DNA from: Labedaea rhizosphaerae
GTDB lineage: Bacteria; Actinomycetota; Actinomycetes; Mycobacteriales; Pseudonocardiaceae
Length of the DNA: 64,000 nucleotides
Assembly: GCF_004362825.1 (NCBI RefSeq)
Contig: NZ_SNXZ01000001.1
Location: forward strand, 868,001 to 932,000
Reading direction: 5' to 3'
The position numbers were made by a program, and so were the translations under genes. Below, piece after piece: positions 45,186 through 53,561 of the stretch. The notes beneath the pieces were generated by a model that made no database searches, was not told the DNA's origin, and worked only from the letters and a program-made list of their open reading frames with translations. Each line of letters opens with the position of its first letter. Positions within the stretch are counted from its first letter, which is position 1.

Positions 45186-46019
45186 GTGAACTTCCCGCTG
45201 ATCGCGCCGGTGATCATGACCGATCACCCAGCATGGCTCGGAGGAGCCGGAGGCAGGGCGGTTCGCGCGCTCAGGCGGAACGACGCCATCTGGCTTCTTG
45301 AAAGCCAGCTGACCAGCAAGGGCTACGTCGTGACAACCACTCGGATGTCCGGCAGCAGCAGTACCCCGGCGGTCGACGTGGTGAACCCGGACCGGCTGAT
45401 CGGCCCGGCTGAGTTGGTCGGACCGCTTCGTCGAGCGGGTTCCGTTGCGCGCTGGCGGAATCCCGACCTCTGGGACGCACTCGCGACCGCGATCATCCGG
45501 CAAGTGATCCGCGCCGGGCAGGCACGCAAGTTGTACCGGGCGTTAAGCCGCGAGCACGGCGAAGCCGTTCCTGGCATGCCAAAGGCACTGCCGCTGTTCC
45601 CGAAACCGGAAACAGTGCTCGCGTTGCCGGACGTCGAGTATGCGCGTCTCGGTCTGGCATTCAAACGCAACGCATTGCGAGCCGCGGCCGATGCAGTTCT
45701 GGAGTTCAGCGGCAAGTGGACTGAGCTGCATCCGGTGGCACTGCGCGACGAGTTGCAAACCGTGCCGAGGATCGGCCCTTGGACTGCTGGCGCCGCGGTC
45801 GCCGACCTCACCAATGACTATGCCCTCTATCCGTTCGCCGACCTCGCCGTGCGCACGTGGGCGCGACGCCTCGCGCCGAACCGGGCCTGGCCTGACGCCG
45901 AGCCGGATTTCGGCCGCGCGTGGTCGCGGTTGGCGGGAACGCAGCTGTCCGACTGGACGCTGCTCACGCTCGCTTGGGGAGTTCAGCATGCGCACAACAG
46001 CGGAGGGACAGCCCTCTGA
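45186..46019 (+). CDS. HhH-GPD family DNA glycosylase
   Basis: The 277-aa protein has the HhH-GPD fold of AlkA/EndoIII-type base-excision enzymes: WDALATAIIRQVIRAGQARKLYRAL, the helix-hairpin-helix VPRIGPWTA (193-201), the Gly/Pro loop and the catalytic Asp219 in YPFADLAVRTWA. There is no Fe-S Cys cluster at the C-terminus, which points to an AlkA-like monofunctional type. The N-terminal 80 residues resemble the AlkA_N-like beta region (WLLESQLTSKGYVVTTT). GTG 45186 starts the frame. Its 3' end overlaps the radical SAM gene by 32 bp, so the two are made together. Confidence 0.85.
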   Translation: MNFPLIAPVIMTDHPAWLGGAGGRAVRALRRNDAIWLLESQLTSKGYVVTTTRMSGSSSTPAVDVVNPDRLIGPAELVGPLRRAGSVARWRNPDLWDALATAIIRQVIRAGQARKLYRALSREHGEAVPGMPKALPLFPKPETVLALPDVEYARLGLAFKRNALRAAADAVLEFSGKWTELHPVALRDELQTVPRIGPWTAGAAVADLTNDYALYPFADLAVRTWARRLAPNRAWPDAEPDFGRAWSRLAGTQLSDWTLLTLAWGVQHAHNSGGTAL

Positions 46020-47460
46020 TCTGATCGCAGGAGCCGACCCGCAACGGCCCTTGGACGCGCTGTTCGTCAACGCGCCATTGCGCGACTACACGCAGCGTCC
46101 GAGGGTAAACGACTTCACCTTGCCCGTGCTCGGTATGGGCTACCTCGCCACTTACGCCGCCAGCCAGGGCTTCAACGTCGGCATCCTCGACGCCGAGGCG
46201 CATGGGTTGGGGATCGAGCGGACCGTCCAGCTCATCAACACCACCGCGCCGCGCTGGGCAGGGTTCAACCTGTTGGCGCCGACCTACCGCATCAGCGCTG
46301 ACATCGCGTCGCAGCTCGACCCGGACATCAAGATCATGCTCGGCGGCCACCAGGCAAAGGCCATGCCCACGGAGATCTTGAGCGACCCGCGTATGGCGCG
46401 GTGCGCAGCGCTGATCATCGGTGAAGCGGAGACGCGCGTCGCCGCGCTGCTCGCCGATCACCGCCGGCGAACCGAACTACCTGGCGTGATGTGGCTCGAT
46501 CCGGTCCTCAAAGCCCCGGTGACTGGCGGCATGCCAGGCAACGGACACCACTTGACACCGGACATCGACGCCCTGCCCTTCGTCGACCGCCGATACCTCA
46601 CCCAGGACCCGTACCTGGCTGATGGACTGTGGGAGGCGAACATGGTGGGCGCCCGCGGCTGCCCCTACAACTGCTCGTTCTGCGGCGCGGCCGTATCCGC
46701 CAACCCCGACGTGTCCATCCGCACGCGGAAACCTGACTCGATACTCGCCGAGATGGATCGGCTTCGCGCCGATGGCGTGACGGCTTTCCGGTTCGTCGAC
46801 GACCTCTTCCTCGGCGCACGCCGCGTTATCGACCAGATGATGACGGCGTTCAGCGCCAACCAAGTTGGCGAATGGGCGGCTTGGGACGCGACCGGCCGGA
46901 TCAACGTGCTCAACAGGGCCAGTGACACGACGCTAGACACGTTGGCAGCCAACGGTTTGCGCGAGGTGGCCCTTGGGATCGAGTCCGGCAGCGAGCGCAT
47001 GCTTGACCTGATCGACAAACGGATCAACCCAGCCATGACCCAGTCAGTGGTCCGTCGGCTCACCGAACGCGGCATCAACGTCAAGGGCTACTTCATCCTT
47101 GGGTTTCCCACGGAGACCACCGCCGAGGTCGATGCGACTGTCCAACTTGTCCACAGCCTGTGGACAGCTACCGACCGGCAGCCTGGCTGGTTCCGCGCCT
47201 CGGTGTTCGAGTACCGCCCTTACCCGGGCACACCCGACTGGCACCGGTTGATGAAGACCGGCCGCTTCACCGCCGACCAGTTGCTCGACTACACGGCTGT
47301 CGACCTAACTGAGCACGGCGTAGACGAATCCATGCGAGAGCGCGACGAGTTCAACTTCTCGGTCAACTTGCCCTTGGCAGATGCATCAATCGACTACGTG
47401 CGGCGCAATCTCGTTGCCCTGTCCCGCGAGCAACACCACCGCAAGGCGGCTGCCGCATGA
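45988..47460 (+). CDS. B12-binding-type radical SAM enzyme
   Basis: The 490-aa protein has an N-terminal cobalamin-binding-like Rossmann region (about 20-160, with FTLPVLGMGYLATYAASQGF, LGGHQAKAMP and IIGEAE) and a radical SAM core with the 4Fe-4S motif C225-x3-C229-x2-C232 (GCPYNCSFC). Downstream come FRFVDDLFL, GLREVALGIESGSERML and KGYFILGFPTET. This is the class B methyltransferase/BchE-like architecture. ATG 45988 has GGGGAG six bases upstream. It overlaps the glycosylase (32 bp) and kinase-like gene (ATGA). Substrate unknown; gene context points to nucleotides or bases. Confidence 0.88.
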   Translation: MRTTAEGQPSDLIAGADPQRPLDALFVNAPLRDYTQRPRVNDFTLPVLGMGYLATYAASQGFNVGILDAEAHGLGIERTVQLINTTAPRWAGFNLLAPTYRISADIASQLDPDIKIMLGGHQAKAMPTEILSDPRMARCAALIIGEAETRVAALLADHRRRTELPGVMWLDPVLKAPVTGGMPGNGHHLTPDIDALPFVDRRYLTQDPYLADGLWEANMVGARGCPYNCSFCGAAVSANPDVSIRTRKPDSILAEMDRLRADGVTAFRFVDDLFLGARRVIDQMMTAFSANQVGEWAAWDATGRINVLNRASDTTLDTLAANGLREVALGIESGSERMLDLIDKRINPAMTQSVVRRLTERGINVKGYFILGFPTETTAEVDATVQLVHSLWTATDRQPGWFRASVFEYRPYPGTPDWHRLMKTGRFTADQLLDYTAVDLTEHGVDESMRERDEFNFSVNLPLADASIDYVRRNLVALSREQHHRKAAAA

Positions 47461-48020
47461 GTGGCCACGGCATCTTCGTCACGATCGATGGGCTCGCCGG
47501 TGCAGGCAAGAGCGTGACCACGGGCGGGCTCCGCTCCAAACTCGTGCGGCTTGGATACCGGGTGCACACCACCGCCGAGCCCACGCAAGGCCGACTCGGC
47601 AAGATCGCGCGCCGCAGCACGGAGATCTACTCCGGCCACGCACTTGCGTGCCTGGTCGCCGCCGACCGCTATCACCATGTGCTCCAACGAATGGACGGTG
47701 TGCCCGTCGAGTTCATCGAGGCACTCAACAGCGCTGCTCCGCCTCCAGACCTGGCAATTTTCCTGCTCGCCGATCCGAACGTCGCGGCACGCCGTATCGC
47801 TCGTCGCGGGTCCCACGACCGCTTCCAGGCAGGGCTGGCAACAAGCACCGCCGAAGCCGAATTCTATCGCGACGCCGCCGACCGACTGGCTGATCGCTGG
47901 GGCAAGCGTCCGTTGCTACTCGACACCACAACAACCCGAACGGATGAACTCGTTGCTGTGATAGCGATGCACGTCGCCGCACTGGCGGGTCCTCCACGAC
48001 ATCAGTCGGAGACCGCGTAA
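47457..48020 (+). CDS. Thymidylate-kinase-like protein with an internal deletion
   Basis: The 187-aa protein begins with a dTMP-kinase P-loop (DGLAGAGKS, 11-19), then TAEPTQGRLG, LACLVAADRYHH (65-74) and PPPDLAIFLLADPNVAARRIARRGSHDRFQ. In dTMP kinases, DRxxH is followed by a helix and then a second motif of the form CDRYxxSS before the QR...P segment. Here residue 74 is joined directly to VLQRMDGVPVEFIEALN, so about 25-30 residues including the second DRY motif appear to be missing in frame. The substrate site is probably altered or lost. It overlaps the radical SAM gene by ATGA. Confidence 0.8.
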   Translation: MSGHGIFVTIDGLAGAGKSVTTGGLRSKLVRLGYRVHTTAEPTQGRLGKIARRSTEIYSGHALACLVAADRYHHVLQRMDGVPVEFIEALNSAAPPPDLAIFLLADPNVAARRIARRGSHDRFQAGLATSTAEAEFYRDAADRLADRWGKRPLLLDTTTTRTDELVAVIAMHVAALAGPPRHQSETA

Positions 48021-48030
48021 CCTGCCGCGC

Positions 48031-48486
48031 ATGCCAGACCGCCACCTCATCGATGTTCATGTCCTCCTGGTTGATGGCGAAGATCTCCTTCTAACAGAAC
48101 GGCGCGACACCAACCCTGAGTTCGATGGCTGGTGGCACCTCCCGAGCGGCAAGGTCGACGCGTGGGAATCCGTCTTGGACGCCGCCGCGCGCGAGACCGA
48201 GGAAGAGGTCGGGGTACTGGTCGCACCTTCTGATCTCCGCCATGTCCACACCATGCACGTGAGCGGATCCGGTCCCGAGCCCCGGCTCGGTCTGTTCTTC
48301 GAGGCTCGACGTTGGGTGGGCGAACCCACCAACCGCGAGCCGGACAAGTGCTCCGCCGTGCGGTGGTTCCCGCTCTCCAACCTCCCGGAACGCTTGATCC
48401 CCTACCCAGCGGCAGGCATCGACGCCTACCGCCAAGGGCTCGTGTTCAGTACCAGGGGTTGGAACCGCGAGACCGCGCTCGTCTGA
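48031..48486 (+). CDS. NUDIX hydrolase
   Basis: The 151-aa protein has a complete NUDIX box from Gly40 (GKVDAWE...RETEEEVGV, with R54, E55, E58, E59), preceded by GWWHLPSG. The C-terminal part is RWFPLSNLPERLIPYPAAGIDAYRQG. Such enzymes hydrolyse nucleoside diphosphates linked to another group, such as modified NTPs or nucleotide sugars. It follows the kinase-like gene by 10 bp and is the last gene of the cluster. In context it may clear or activate a modified nucleotide. Start is ATG 48031. Confidence 0.9.
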   Translation: MPDRHLIDVHVLLVDGEDLLLTERRDTNPEFDGWWHLPSGKVDAWESVLDAAARETEEEVGVLVAPSDLRHVHTMHVSGSGPEPRLGLFFEARRWVGEPTNREPDKCSAVRWFPLSNLPERLIPYPAAGIDAYRQGLVFSTRGWNRETALV

Positions 48487-48664
48487 GCTGCGCGCTACCG
48501 GCCCCGTGATCGCACGCGGGCACTTCGCAACGCAAGACCCCGGAAGTAGGCCCTACGGGCCGACTCTGTACGCGCCGACCGATCGGCGGTCTTCGCCCAC
48601 GACGCATGCGCTGCGGCTGAGGAAGGAAGCCCGGTGCTGCTGAAGCTGATCCAGCGGAACTTCT

Positions 48665-48928
48665 TCCCCTGCCGATGATCGGGATCCGCCGGTTCTTGAA
48701 GTCGACGTCGTCCCCGTCGATGACGTGGACCTCAGCGACCCGTGGACCGGCGTCGATCAGCAGGAGCATGATCGCCCGGTCACGCAGGGCGTAGAAGTCC
48801 TTCCCGCCCCAGGCAGCGAGCAATGCTGCGTGATCCTCGTCACTCAGCAGCGGAGTGGTGTGCCTGGACAGGTCCTTGGCCCGGATGGTCTTGCGGAACC
48901 GCTCCCGGAGCATTGGTCGACGTCGCAC
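48665..48928 (-). pseudogene. Tyrosine recombinase (integrase) remnant
   Basis: About 88 residues match the start of a XerC/phage-integrase catalytic domain: TPLLSDEDHAALLAAWGGKDFYALRDRAIMLLL, then DAGPRVAEVHVIDGDDVDFKNRRIPIIGRG (in pieces), with the catalytic Arg in GPRVAEV. After the GRG the frame goes off the family pattern; a shift of one frame gives GKKFRW, which fits better, so a frameshift is likely. The rest of the catalytic domain (HxxR, Tyr) is absent. The N-terminal domain is also missing. It lies about 120 bp from tRNA-Ser(GGA). Nothing else was seen in 48487-49050. Confidence 0.65.
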
Positions 48929-49050
48929 TCATGTAACAGACCCTCGATCGTGTCGTCACCGAGCGCTGTGCTAGTCGATCTCCAGGGCGGCACACCGTCT
49001 ATGACCACCCGTTTTGGGAGGTCAGGACCACATCCGGTACCCTCTCCGGC

Positions 49051-49137
49051 GGAGGATTCGCATAGTGGCCTAGTGCGCACGATTGGAAATCGTGTTGGGT
49101 GTTAAAGCCCTCGCGGGTTCAAATCCCGCATCCTCCG
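49051..49137 (+). tRNA. tRNA-Ser(GGA)
   Basis: The 87-nt gene folds with acceptor stem GGAGGAT/ATCCTCC, anticodon stem-loop ACGATTGGAAATCGT (anticodon GGA), a long class II variable arm and T arm GCGGGTTCAAATCCCGC. CCA is not encoded. An integrase remnant lies just upstream, so the gene may be an integration site. Confidence 0.96.
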
Positions 49138-49246
49138 CGCTCGAGCCGAGACGCCGGTCGCCCCCGTGGTGACCGGCGTTTCGTCGTTTTGTCGGTGGGT
49201 CGTGCGAGCCTCGGGACCAGCAGCAACACCGAGGAGAGGACCACCG

Positions 49247-49750
49247 ATGACCGCCCCCGAGGGCTACTCGACCGTGCAACCGTGGTTGGTCAGCCGCGAC
49301 ACGGGCGGGTTGCTGGACTTCATCAGCGCCGCGTTCGGCGGCACCGAGCTCGCGCGGATCCCGACCGAGGACGGCGGCATCGGGCACGCCGAGATCAAGG
49401 TGGGCGACTCGATCCTGCTCGCCTTCGACGCGCGGCCCGACTGGCCGGACACCCCGAGCATGCTGCGCATCTACGTCGAGGACGCCGACCGCGCGTTCGA
49501 GCAGGCGGTGGCGGCGGGCGCCCGGGTGGTCACGCCGTTGAGCAACGCGGCGTGGGGAGATCGCGGTGGGCGGGTGCGTGACCCGTTCGGCAACATCTGG
49601 TGGCTGGTCGCCCACGTCGAGGACGTACCGCCCGAGGAGATCGGCGTGCGATTACAGGATCCGCGGTACGCCGAGTCGATGCGCCATGCGCAGGAGAGCC
49701 TCGACGCCGAGCTGGGTGGCGGCGGCTGGTCGAGCCGGCCCGTGCTCTGA
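49247..49750 (+). CDS. VOC family (glyoxalase/bleomycin-resistance fold) protein
   Basis: The 167-aa protein has the paired beta-alpha-beta-beta-beta modules of the VOC fold: PWLVSRDTGGLLDFISAAFGG, GHAEIKVGDSILLAFD and YVEDADRAFEQAVAAGARVV, ending with RVRDPFGNIWWLV, the PhnB-like signature. It resembles PhnB-type or general VOC enzymes with a metal site; the substrate is unknown. ATG 49247 has GAGGAGAGGA upstream. After the stop there are three 18-bp repeats and a terminator. The upstream tRNA-Ser is a separate transcript. Confidence 0.88.
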   Translation: MTAPEGYSTVQPWLVSRDTGGLLDFISAAFGGTELARIPTEDGGIGHAEIKVGDSILLAFDARPDWPDTPSMLRIYVEDADRAFEQAVAAGARVVTPLSNAAWGDRGGRVRDPFGNIWWLVAHVEDVPPEEIGVRLQDPRYAESMRHAQESLDAELGGGGWSSRPVL

Positions 49751-49790
49751 ACCCGGCCCGTGCGCTGAACCCGGCCATGCTCTGAACAGG
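49737..49790 (+). repeat. Three 18-bp tandem repeats at gene end
   Basis: GGCCCGTGCTCTGAACCC (49737-49754) is followed by a copy with one change (49755-49772) and a degenerate copy (49773-49790). Each contains CTGA in the same place; the first supplies the VOC stop codon. Confidence 0.85.
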
Positions 49791-49791
49791 G

Positions 49792-49828
49792 AACGGCGCC
49801 GACCACCGGGACGGTGATCGGCGCCGTT
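49792..49828. terminator. Hairpin terminator
   Basis: AACGGCGCCGACCACCG (49792-49808) pairs with CGGTGATCGGCGCCGTT (49812-49828), one mismatch in 17, 3-base loop, then TT. It lies between convergent genes. Confidence 0.82.
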
Positions 49829-49856
49829 TCGACCAGCACTCCTAGTCAGGCTGAGG

Positions 49857-50027
49857 TCAGTCGTCGTCCTCGTCGGGCTTCGCGTGGTCGGCCTTGCCCG
49901 GGTTGGGGTCCCGGGACAGGTCGACCAGCGGGTGAGTCGGCGCGCCGTCGGGCAAGGCGTGCCCGCCGGTCTTCGGCTCCTGCTCCTGCGTGGAACGCAC
50001 GTCGGCTCCCCCGAGCTGCTCAGTCAT
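49857..50027 (-). CDS. Small acidic protein of unknown function
   Basis: The 56-aa product starts MTEQLGGADVRSTQEQEPK and ends PDEDDD. It is hydrophilic, rich in Asp, Pro and Gly, with no Cys or predicted helix of note, and is likely disordered. GGGAG lies six bases before the ATG at 50027. A longer start at 50093 would overlap the nuclease gene and lacks a ribosome site. Similar short acidic proteins are common in actinobacteria, but no function is known. It lies downstream of the nuclease gene on the same strand. Confidence 0.55.
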   Translation of the reverse strand: MTEQLGGADVRSTQEQEPKTGGHALPDGAPTHPLVDLSRDPNPGKADHAKPDEDDD

Positions 50028-50071
50028 GACGTCTCCCTTCGTCGTACCGGCCCTACGGTAATTGCCGCTGG

Positions 50072-52504
50072 TCAATGCCCTGCGCCCGGCCACGGCACAC
50101 TCGTCGGGACGAAGCGCACGACCTGCGGATCGTGGTCACTTGCCTGGTCGGCGAACTCGGCGTTGATGTGCACCACGTCGTAGCTGGGCCGCAAGACGAA
50201 CGGGCTGGTCAGGATGTGGTCCAGCACCTGCGAGTTGCCCTGGAACACGTAGCTGTACTGCTCCGGCTTGGGCAGCGTCGTGATCAGGTCGGTCAAGGCG
50301 TGCCCGCTGGTCAGCGTGCCCAGCGCCGGCGAGAACGGGTAGTCGTTCATGTCACCGAGCACCACGACGTTGGCCAGCGGATCGATCTTCTCGATCTGCT
50401 TGACGAAGTTGTTCACCAGCGTCGCCTGCTTGACCCGCTGGACCTCCGAGCTGCGGGTCGGCGGCTGGTTGCGACCGGCCAGCGGCTGGTCGCCGCCCTT
50501 GGAGTTGAAGTGGTTGCCGATCACGAACACCGGGTGGTTGTGGAACAGGAACTCGCCGACCAACGGCTTGCGGCTGCTCTCCCACGCCTCGTCGGCGGGC
50601 GCGATCCGGCCGGGCGACGCCGAGAGCTTCGGGTCGAGCGGGAAGCGGCCCTGCGTGACGGTGACCGGTGTGGTCGCGTCGCCACCGGGGATGTCCACGA
50701 ACGAGACGCGAGCCGGGTTGAACAGGAACGACACCCGGATGTTGCCGCCGGGCTGGCCGCCGTCCTTGTCGTTCTCCGGGTCGATCGAGCGGACCTCGTA
50801 GTGCGGGCCGCCCGCCGCGACGATCGCGTCGGTGAACTTCTTCACGGTGACGTCCGAGGCGACGGTGCCGTCGTCGGTGGCGCCGCTGTTGTCCTGGATC
50901 TCCTCGATGGACAGGATGTCCGGGCTCGCGAGGTGGGTGACCACGGCCGCCGCCAGCCGGTCGAACTTGGCCTGCGGGTCGGACGGCGCGAGGTTCTCCA
51001 CGTTGTAGGTGGCCACGGCGAGCTCGCTCGGCCGCTGCGCGCGGGTGACCTCCGGCTGGAGGCCGCCGTCGACCCGGTCACCGAGCTGGGTGGCGAGGAT
51101 CTCGTAGCCGCCGAACTGGCTGAAGTTCAGCGGGCCCGCGGTCACCCCGGCCAAGCGGTCACCGGTGTTGACCTTCGGGAAGGGGTGCTGGGCGAACGGG
51201 ATCAGCGACTCGACGAGCATCCGGCCGCTGTTCTGCTGGTCGTAGCCGGAGTAGAGCGTGCCGCCGCGCGGGGTCGGGTTCTGCTGCGGCTTGGAGGTGA
51301 TCCACAGCTCGTTGAAGCTGGTCGACGGGCCGACGACGTGGGCGTCGTCGATCTCGACGAGCATGCCTTCGCGCGACTCGTAGAAGTCGAGCGCGTACTT
51401 GCTCGGCTCGAGCGCCAGCGGCTCGATGTTGCCACCGGGCTCGGGCGTGAACGCGGTCGGAACGGTGTCCGGGCCGAGCTTCTCCGGCGCGGGCACGGGG
51501 TTGCCGTGCGACGTGACGGTCCACTTCGGACTGGTCAGCTCGGTGGTCGACTGCTGCGTCGACGAGCTCGGCGACGCGTCCGGGTAGAACTCGTCGACCG
51601 TGGCCGAGGTGATCTCGACCGCGTCGCCCACCGCGACGGCGGGCGAGGTCGAACCGGTGAACGCGAAGACGCCCTCACTGGTGGCCGGGTCGGCATCGGG
51701 GGCGGTGTCCTGCACCCAGAAGCCACGCGCCGAGCCGAAGGACCGGACCGCGGTCACGACGCCGGTGACACCGCCGACCTTCTTGCCGTCGAGCGGCGAT
51801 AGCCGGGTGGTGCCCTGGATGTCGTGGACCTTGGCCTGGATCGGCGGGGTCGGGTCGCCGCCGGTGGTGTCGCCTGCCGCGTTGGTCGGCGTCGGCGCAC
51901 CCGAAGTGAAGTCCACGCTGTTGTCGTCGGTGTCGACCAGCGCGCTGCGGGCCAGCGAGGTCGTGTTCGTGCCTGCCGGCGCGGGCGAGCCCTCGCGGAT
52001 CGTGGCGGCGCCGAAGCCGACGACGTCCTTCACCGTCGCGTCGGCAGCGCAGTCGGCAGCGGTCTTGCAGGTCAGCGCCGTGGTGGCGTGGACGAGGGCG
52101 ATCGTCCCGCCGGTGGCCGACATGGCGATCGTGCCGGTGGCGTCCGGGGTGGGCAGGTCGACCGTGCCACCCGCGCCCTTGCCCTCGGCGACCAGGAAGC
52201 GGCCACCCGCCGGGATGCTGCCGGTCAACGGCGTTACCTGCCAGCTGCTGCCGGACGCGGGCGCGTACTGCACGCTCCAGCCGTCGACCGACGCGGCACT
52301 GGCGCCCGCGTTGGCAAGCTCGACGAAGTCCGACTTCAGGGTGGCGCCGGAATTGCCGCCGCCGCCGTATACCTCGGCGATCATGGCGTCGGCACTCGCG
52401 GCGGCCGCGGGTTGAGCGGCGACTGCCAGGCCGACCCCCGCGGCGGTGGCCGCGACGGCGAGCGCGGCTAAGCCACGGCGCCGGTGCGCTGGTGAGATCA
52501 ACAC
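50072..52504 (-). CDS. Secreted endonuclease/exonuclease/phosphatase-family nuclease (ExeM/NucH type)
   Basis: The 810-aa protein has a Sec signal (ending near QPAAAASA), an N-terminal lamin-tail domain (about 40-160: IAEVYGGGGNSGATLKSDFVEL), a middle beta-rich OB-like region (about 225-480) and a C-terminal EEP nuclease domain (about 485-805) with ATYNVENL, LSIEEIQDN, NHFNSKGGD, VVLGDMNDYPFSP and SDHDPQVV. These are the catalytic Asn, Glu, Asp and His blocks. ExeM/NucH enzymes degrade extracellular DNA. GGAGG is close to the GTG at 52504 (two bases) and better spaced for TTG 52501, so the start may be three bases later. Confidence 0.93.
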   Translation of the reverse strand: MLISPAHRRRGLAALAVAATAAGVGLAVAAQPAAAASADAMIAEVYGGGGNSGATLKSDFVELANAGASAASVDGWSVQYAPASGSSWQVTPLTGSIPAGGRFLVAEGKGAGGTVDLPTPDATGTIAMSATGGTIALVHATTALTCKTAADCAADATVKDVVGFGAATIREGSPAPAGTNTTSLARSALVDTDDNSVDFTSGAPTPTNAAGDTTGGDPTPPIQAKVHDIQGTTRLSPLDGKKVGGVTGVVTAVRSFGSARGFWVQDTAPDADPATSEGVFAFTGSTSPAVAVGDAVEITSATVDEFYPDASPSSSTQQSTTELTSPKWTVTSHGNPVPAPEKLGPDTVPTAFTPEPGGNIEPLALEPSKYALDFYESREGMLVEIDDAHVVGPSTSFNELWITSKPQQNPTPRGGTLYSGYDQQNSGRMLVESLIPFAQHPFPKVNTGDRLAGVTAGPLNFSQFGGYEILATQLGDRVDGGLQPEVTRAQRPSELAVATYNVENLAPSDPQAKFDRLAAAVVTHLASPDILSIEEIQDNSGATDDGTVASDVTVKKFTDAIVAAGGPHYEVRSIDPENDKDGGQPGGNIRVSFLFNPARVSFVDIPGGDATTPVTVTQGRFPLDPKLSASPGRIAPADEAWESSRKPLVGEFLFHNHPVFVIGNHFNSKGGDQPLAGRNQPPTRSSEVQRVKQATLVNNFVKQIEKIDPLANVVVLGDMNDYPFSPALGTLTSGHALTDLITTLPKPEQYSYVFQGNSQVLDHILTSPFVLRPSYDVVHINAEFADQASDHDPQVVRFVPTSVPWPGAGH

Positions 52505-52621
52505 GTCCTCCAGGTCTGATGGTTCGCCGCATCCTCACATTGATGGGTGAACGAGAAAAGACCGGGAAGTCTCCAGTTGCTCAGCAAGTCACCGCCGTTA
52601 CACCATTCGGTGGCGACATGG

Positions 52622-53032
52622 TCACGCCTTGCGGTCGAGCACCTCCAGATAGTGCGGGCTGTGCATGAGGCCGACAATATTGCCGAACGGGTCGACAACG
52701 GACGCAACCACGAATCCACCGAAATCGCGCACGGGTTCGTGCTCGGTGGCGCCGAGGCGCACCAGCCGCTGTGCGGTCGCGACGACGTCGTCGACGTGCC
52801 AGTAGGCGACGGCACCGGCCGGACCGTCCGCAGTGGACGTCCGCAGGCCGGCCCCGCTCGCCGCCGACGTTTCGACGATGCCCAGCTCGTGCTGGTAATC
52901 CCCCACGCGGAATTCCGCGTAGCCGGGTCTTTGGAAGTACGGTTCGACGTCGAGGACGTCGGTGTACCAACGAATCGCGGCGTCGAGGTCGGGGGTCTGG
53001 AAACGCAGGGTGCTCAGTCCACGAAGGCTCAT
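52622..53032 (-). CDS. VOC family protein
   Basis: The 136-aa protein has a single VOC module pair: LSTLRFQTPDLDAAIRWYTDVLDV, ELGIVETSA, AYWHVDDVVATAQRLVRLGA and ASVVDPFGNIVGLMHSP. It is glyoxalase-like but no full metal triad can be assigned by eye. ATG 53032 is chosen; it leaves 40 bp to the divergent VOC gene at 53073. Two VOC genes in divergent pair suggest a duplicated detoxification function. The substrate is unknown. Confidence 0.86.
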   Translation of the reverse strand: MSLRGLSTLRFQTPDLDAAIRWYTDVLDVEPYFQRPGYAEFRVGDYQHELGIVETSAASGAGLRTSTADGPAGAVAYWHVDDVVATAQRLVRLGATEHEPVRDFGGFVVASVVDPFGNIVGLMHSPHYLEVLDRKA

Positions 53033-53072
53033 TGGGTGGACGGTACGGGCACTCACCGACAATCCTGGCGAC

Positions 53073-53492
53073 ATGGCTGAGGTTCCCAAGCTGCGGCAGA
53101 CCGTGCTGGACACGACGGACGCCCGCGGGCTCGCCGAGTTCTATCGGCAGCTGCTCGGTTACACCTACCGCGACGGCGACGAGCCGCCCGCGGCCGGCGA
53201 ACCGGACGAGCGCGGCAAGGACTGGCTGGTCCTGCGCGCGCCGGAGACCGGCCACGGGCTGGCATTCCAGCAGGTCAGCGCGCTGGCCGAGGCGACGTGG
53301 CCGGAGCACACCGTCCCCCAGCAGCTGCACCTGGACATGACGGTGGACTCGGTCGAGCAGCTCGAGGCGCAGACCAAGCGCGTGCTGGAGCTCGGCGCGC
53401 GGCTGCTCCGCGACCGGATCGACGACCATGAGGAGCCGTTGCGGGTCTTCGCCGACCCCGCCGGTCACCCGTTCTGCATTTTCGTCGGCTGA
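53073..53492 (+). CDS. VOC family protein
   Basis: The 139-aa protein shows the VOC pattern: LRQTVLDTTDARGLAEFYRQLLGY, DWLVLRAPETGHGLAFQQV, QLHLDMTVDSVEQLE and RVFADPAGHPFCIFVG. It matches the glyoxalase-like group often annotated Glyoxalase_6. The promoter is shared with the divergent VOC gene. The ribosome site is weak. It is followed by the DGPF/ECF pair after 69 bp, which may be a separate transcript. Confidence 0.86.
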   Translation: MAEVPKLRQTVLDTTDARGLAEFYRQLLGYTYRDGDEPPAAGEPDERGKDWLVLRAPETGHGLAFQQVSALAEATWPEHTVPQQLHLDMTVDSVEQLEAQTKRVLELGARLLRDRIDDHEEPLRVFADPAGHPFCIFVG

Positions 53493-53561
53493 GGTGTCGA
53501 TGCGCGGCGAGTTCGTTTGTCGTCATCACGTACGGCAAGCGACCAACGAAGGAGACCGACC

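Noticed and set aside
47146-47167. Inverted pair of DnaA-like boxes (TTGTCCACAGCCTGTGGACA)
   Set aside because: It lies inside the conserved radical SAM coding sequence and reads as QLVHSLWTA; most likely coincidence.
43000-49200. CRISPR array or restriction-modification defence genes in the accessory region
   Set aside because: No spaced direct repeats, cas genes, methylase or endonuclease domains were found there.
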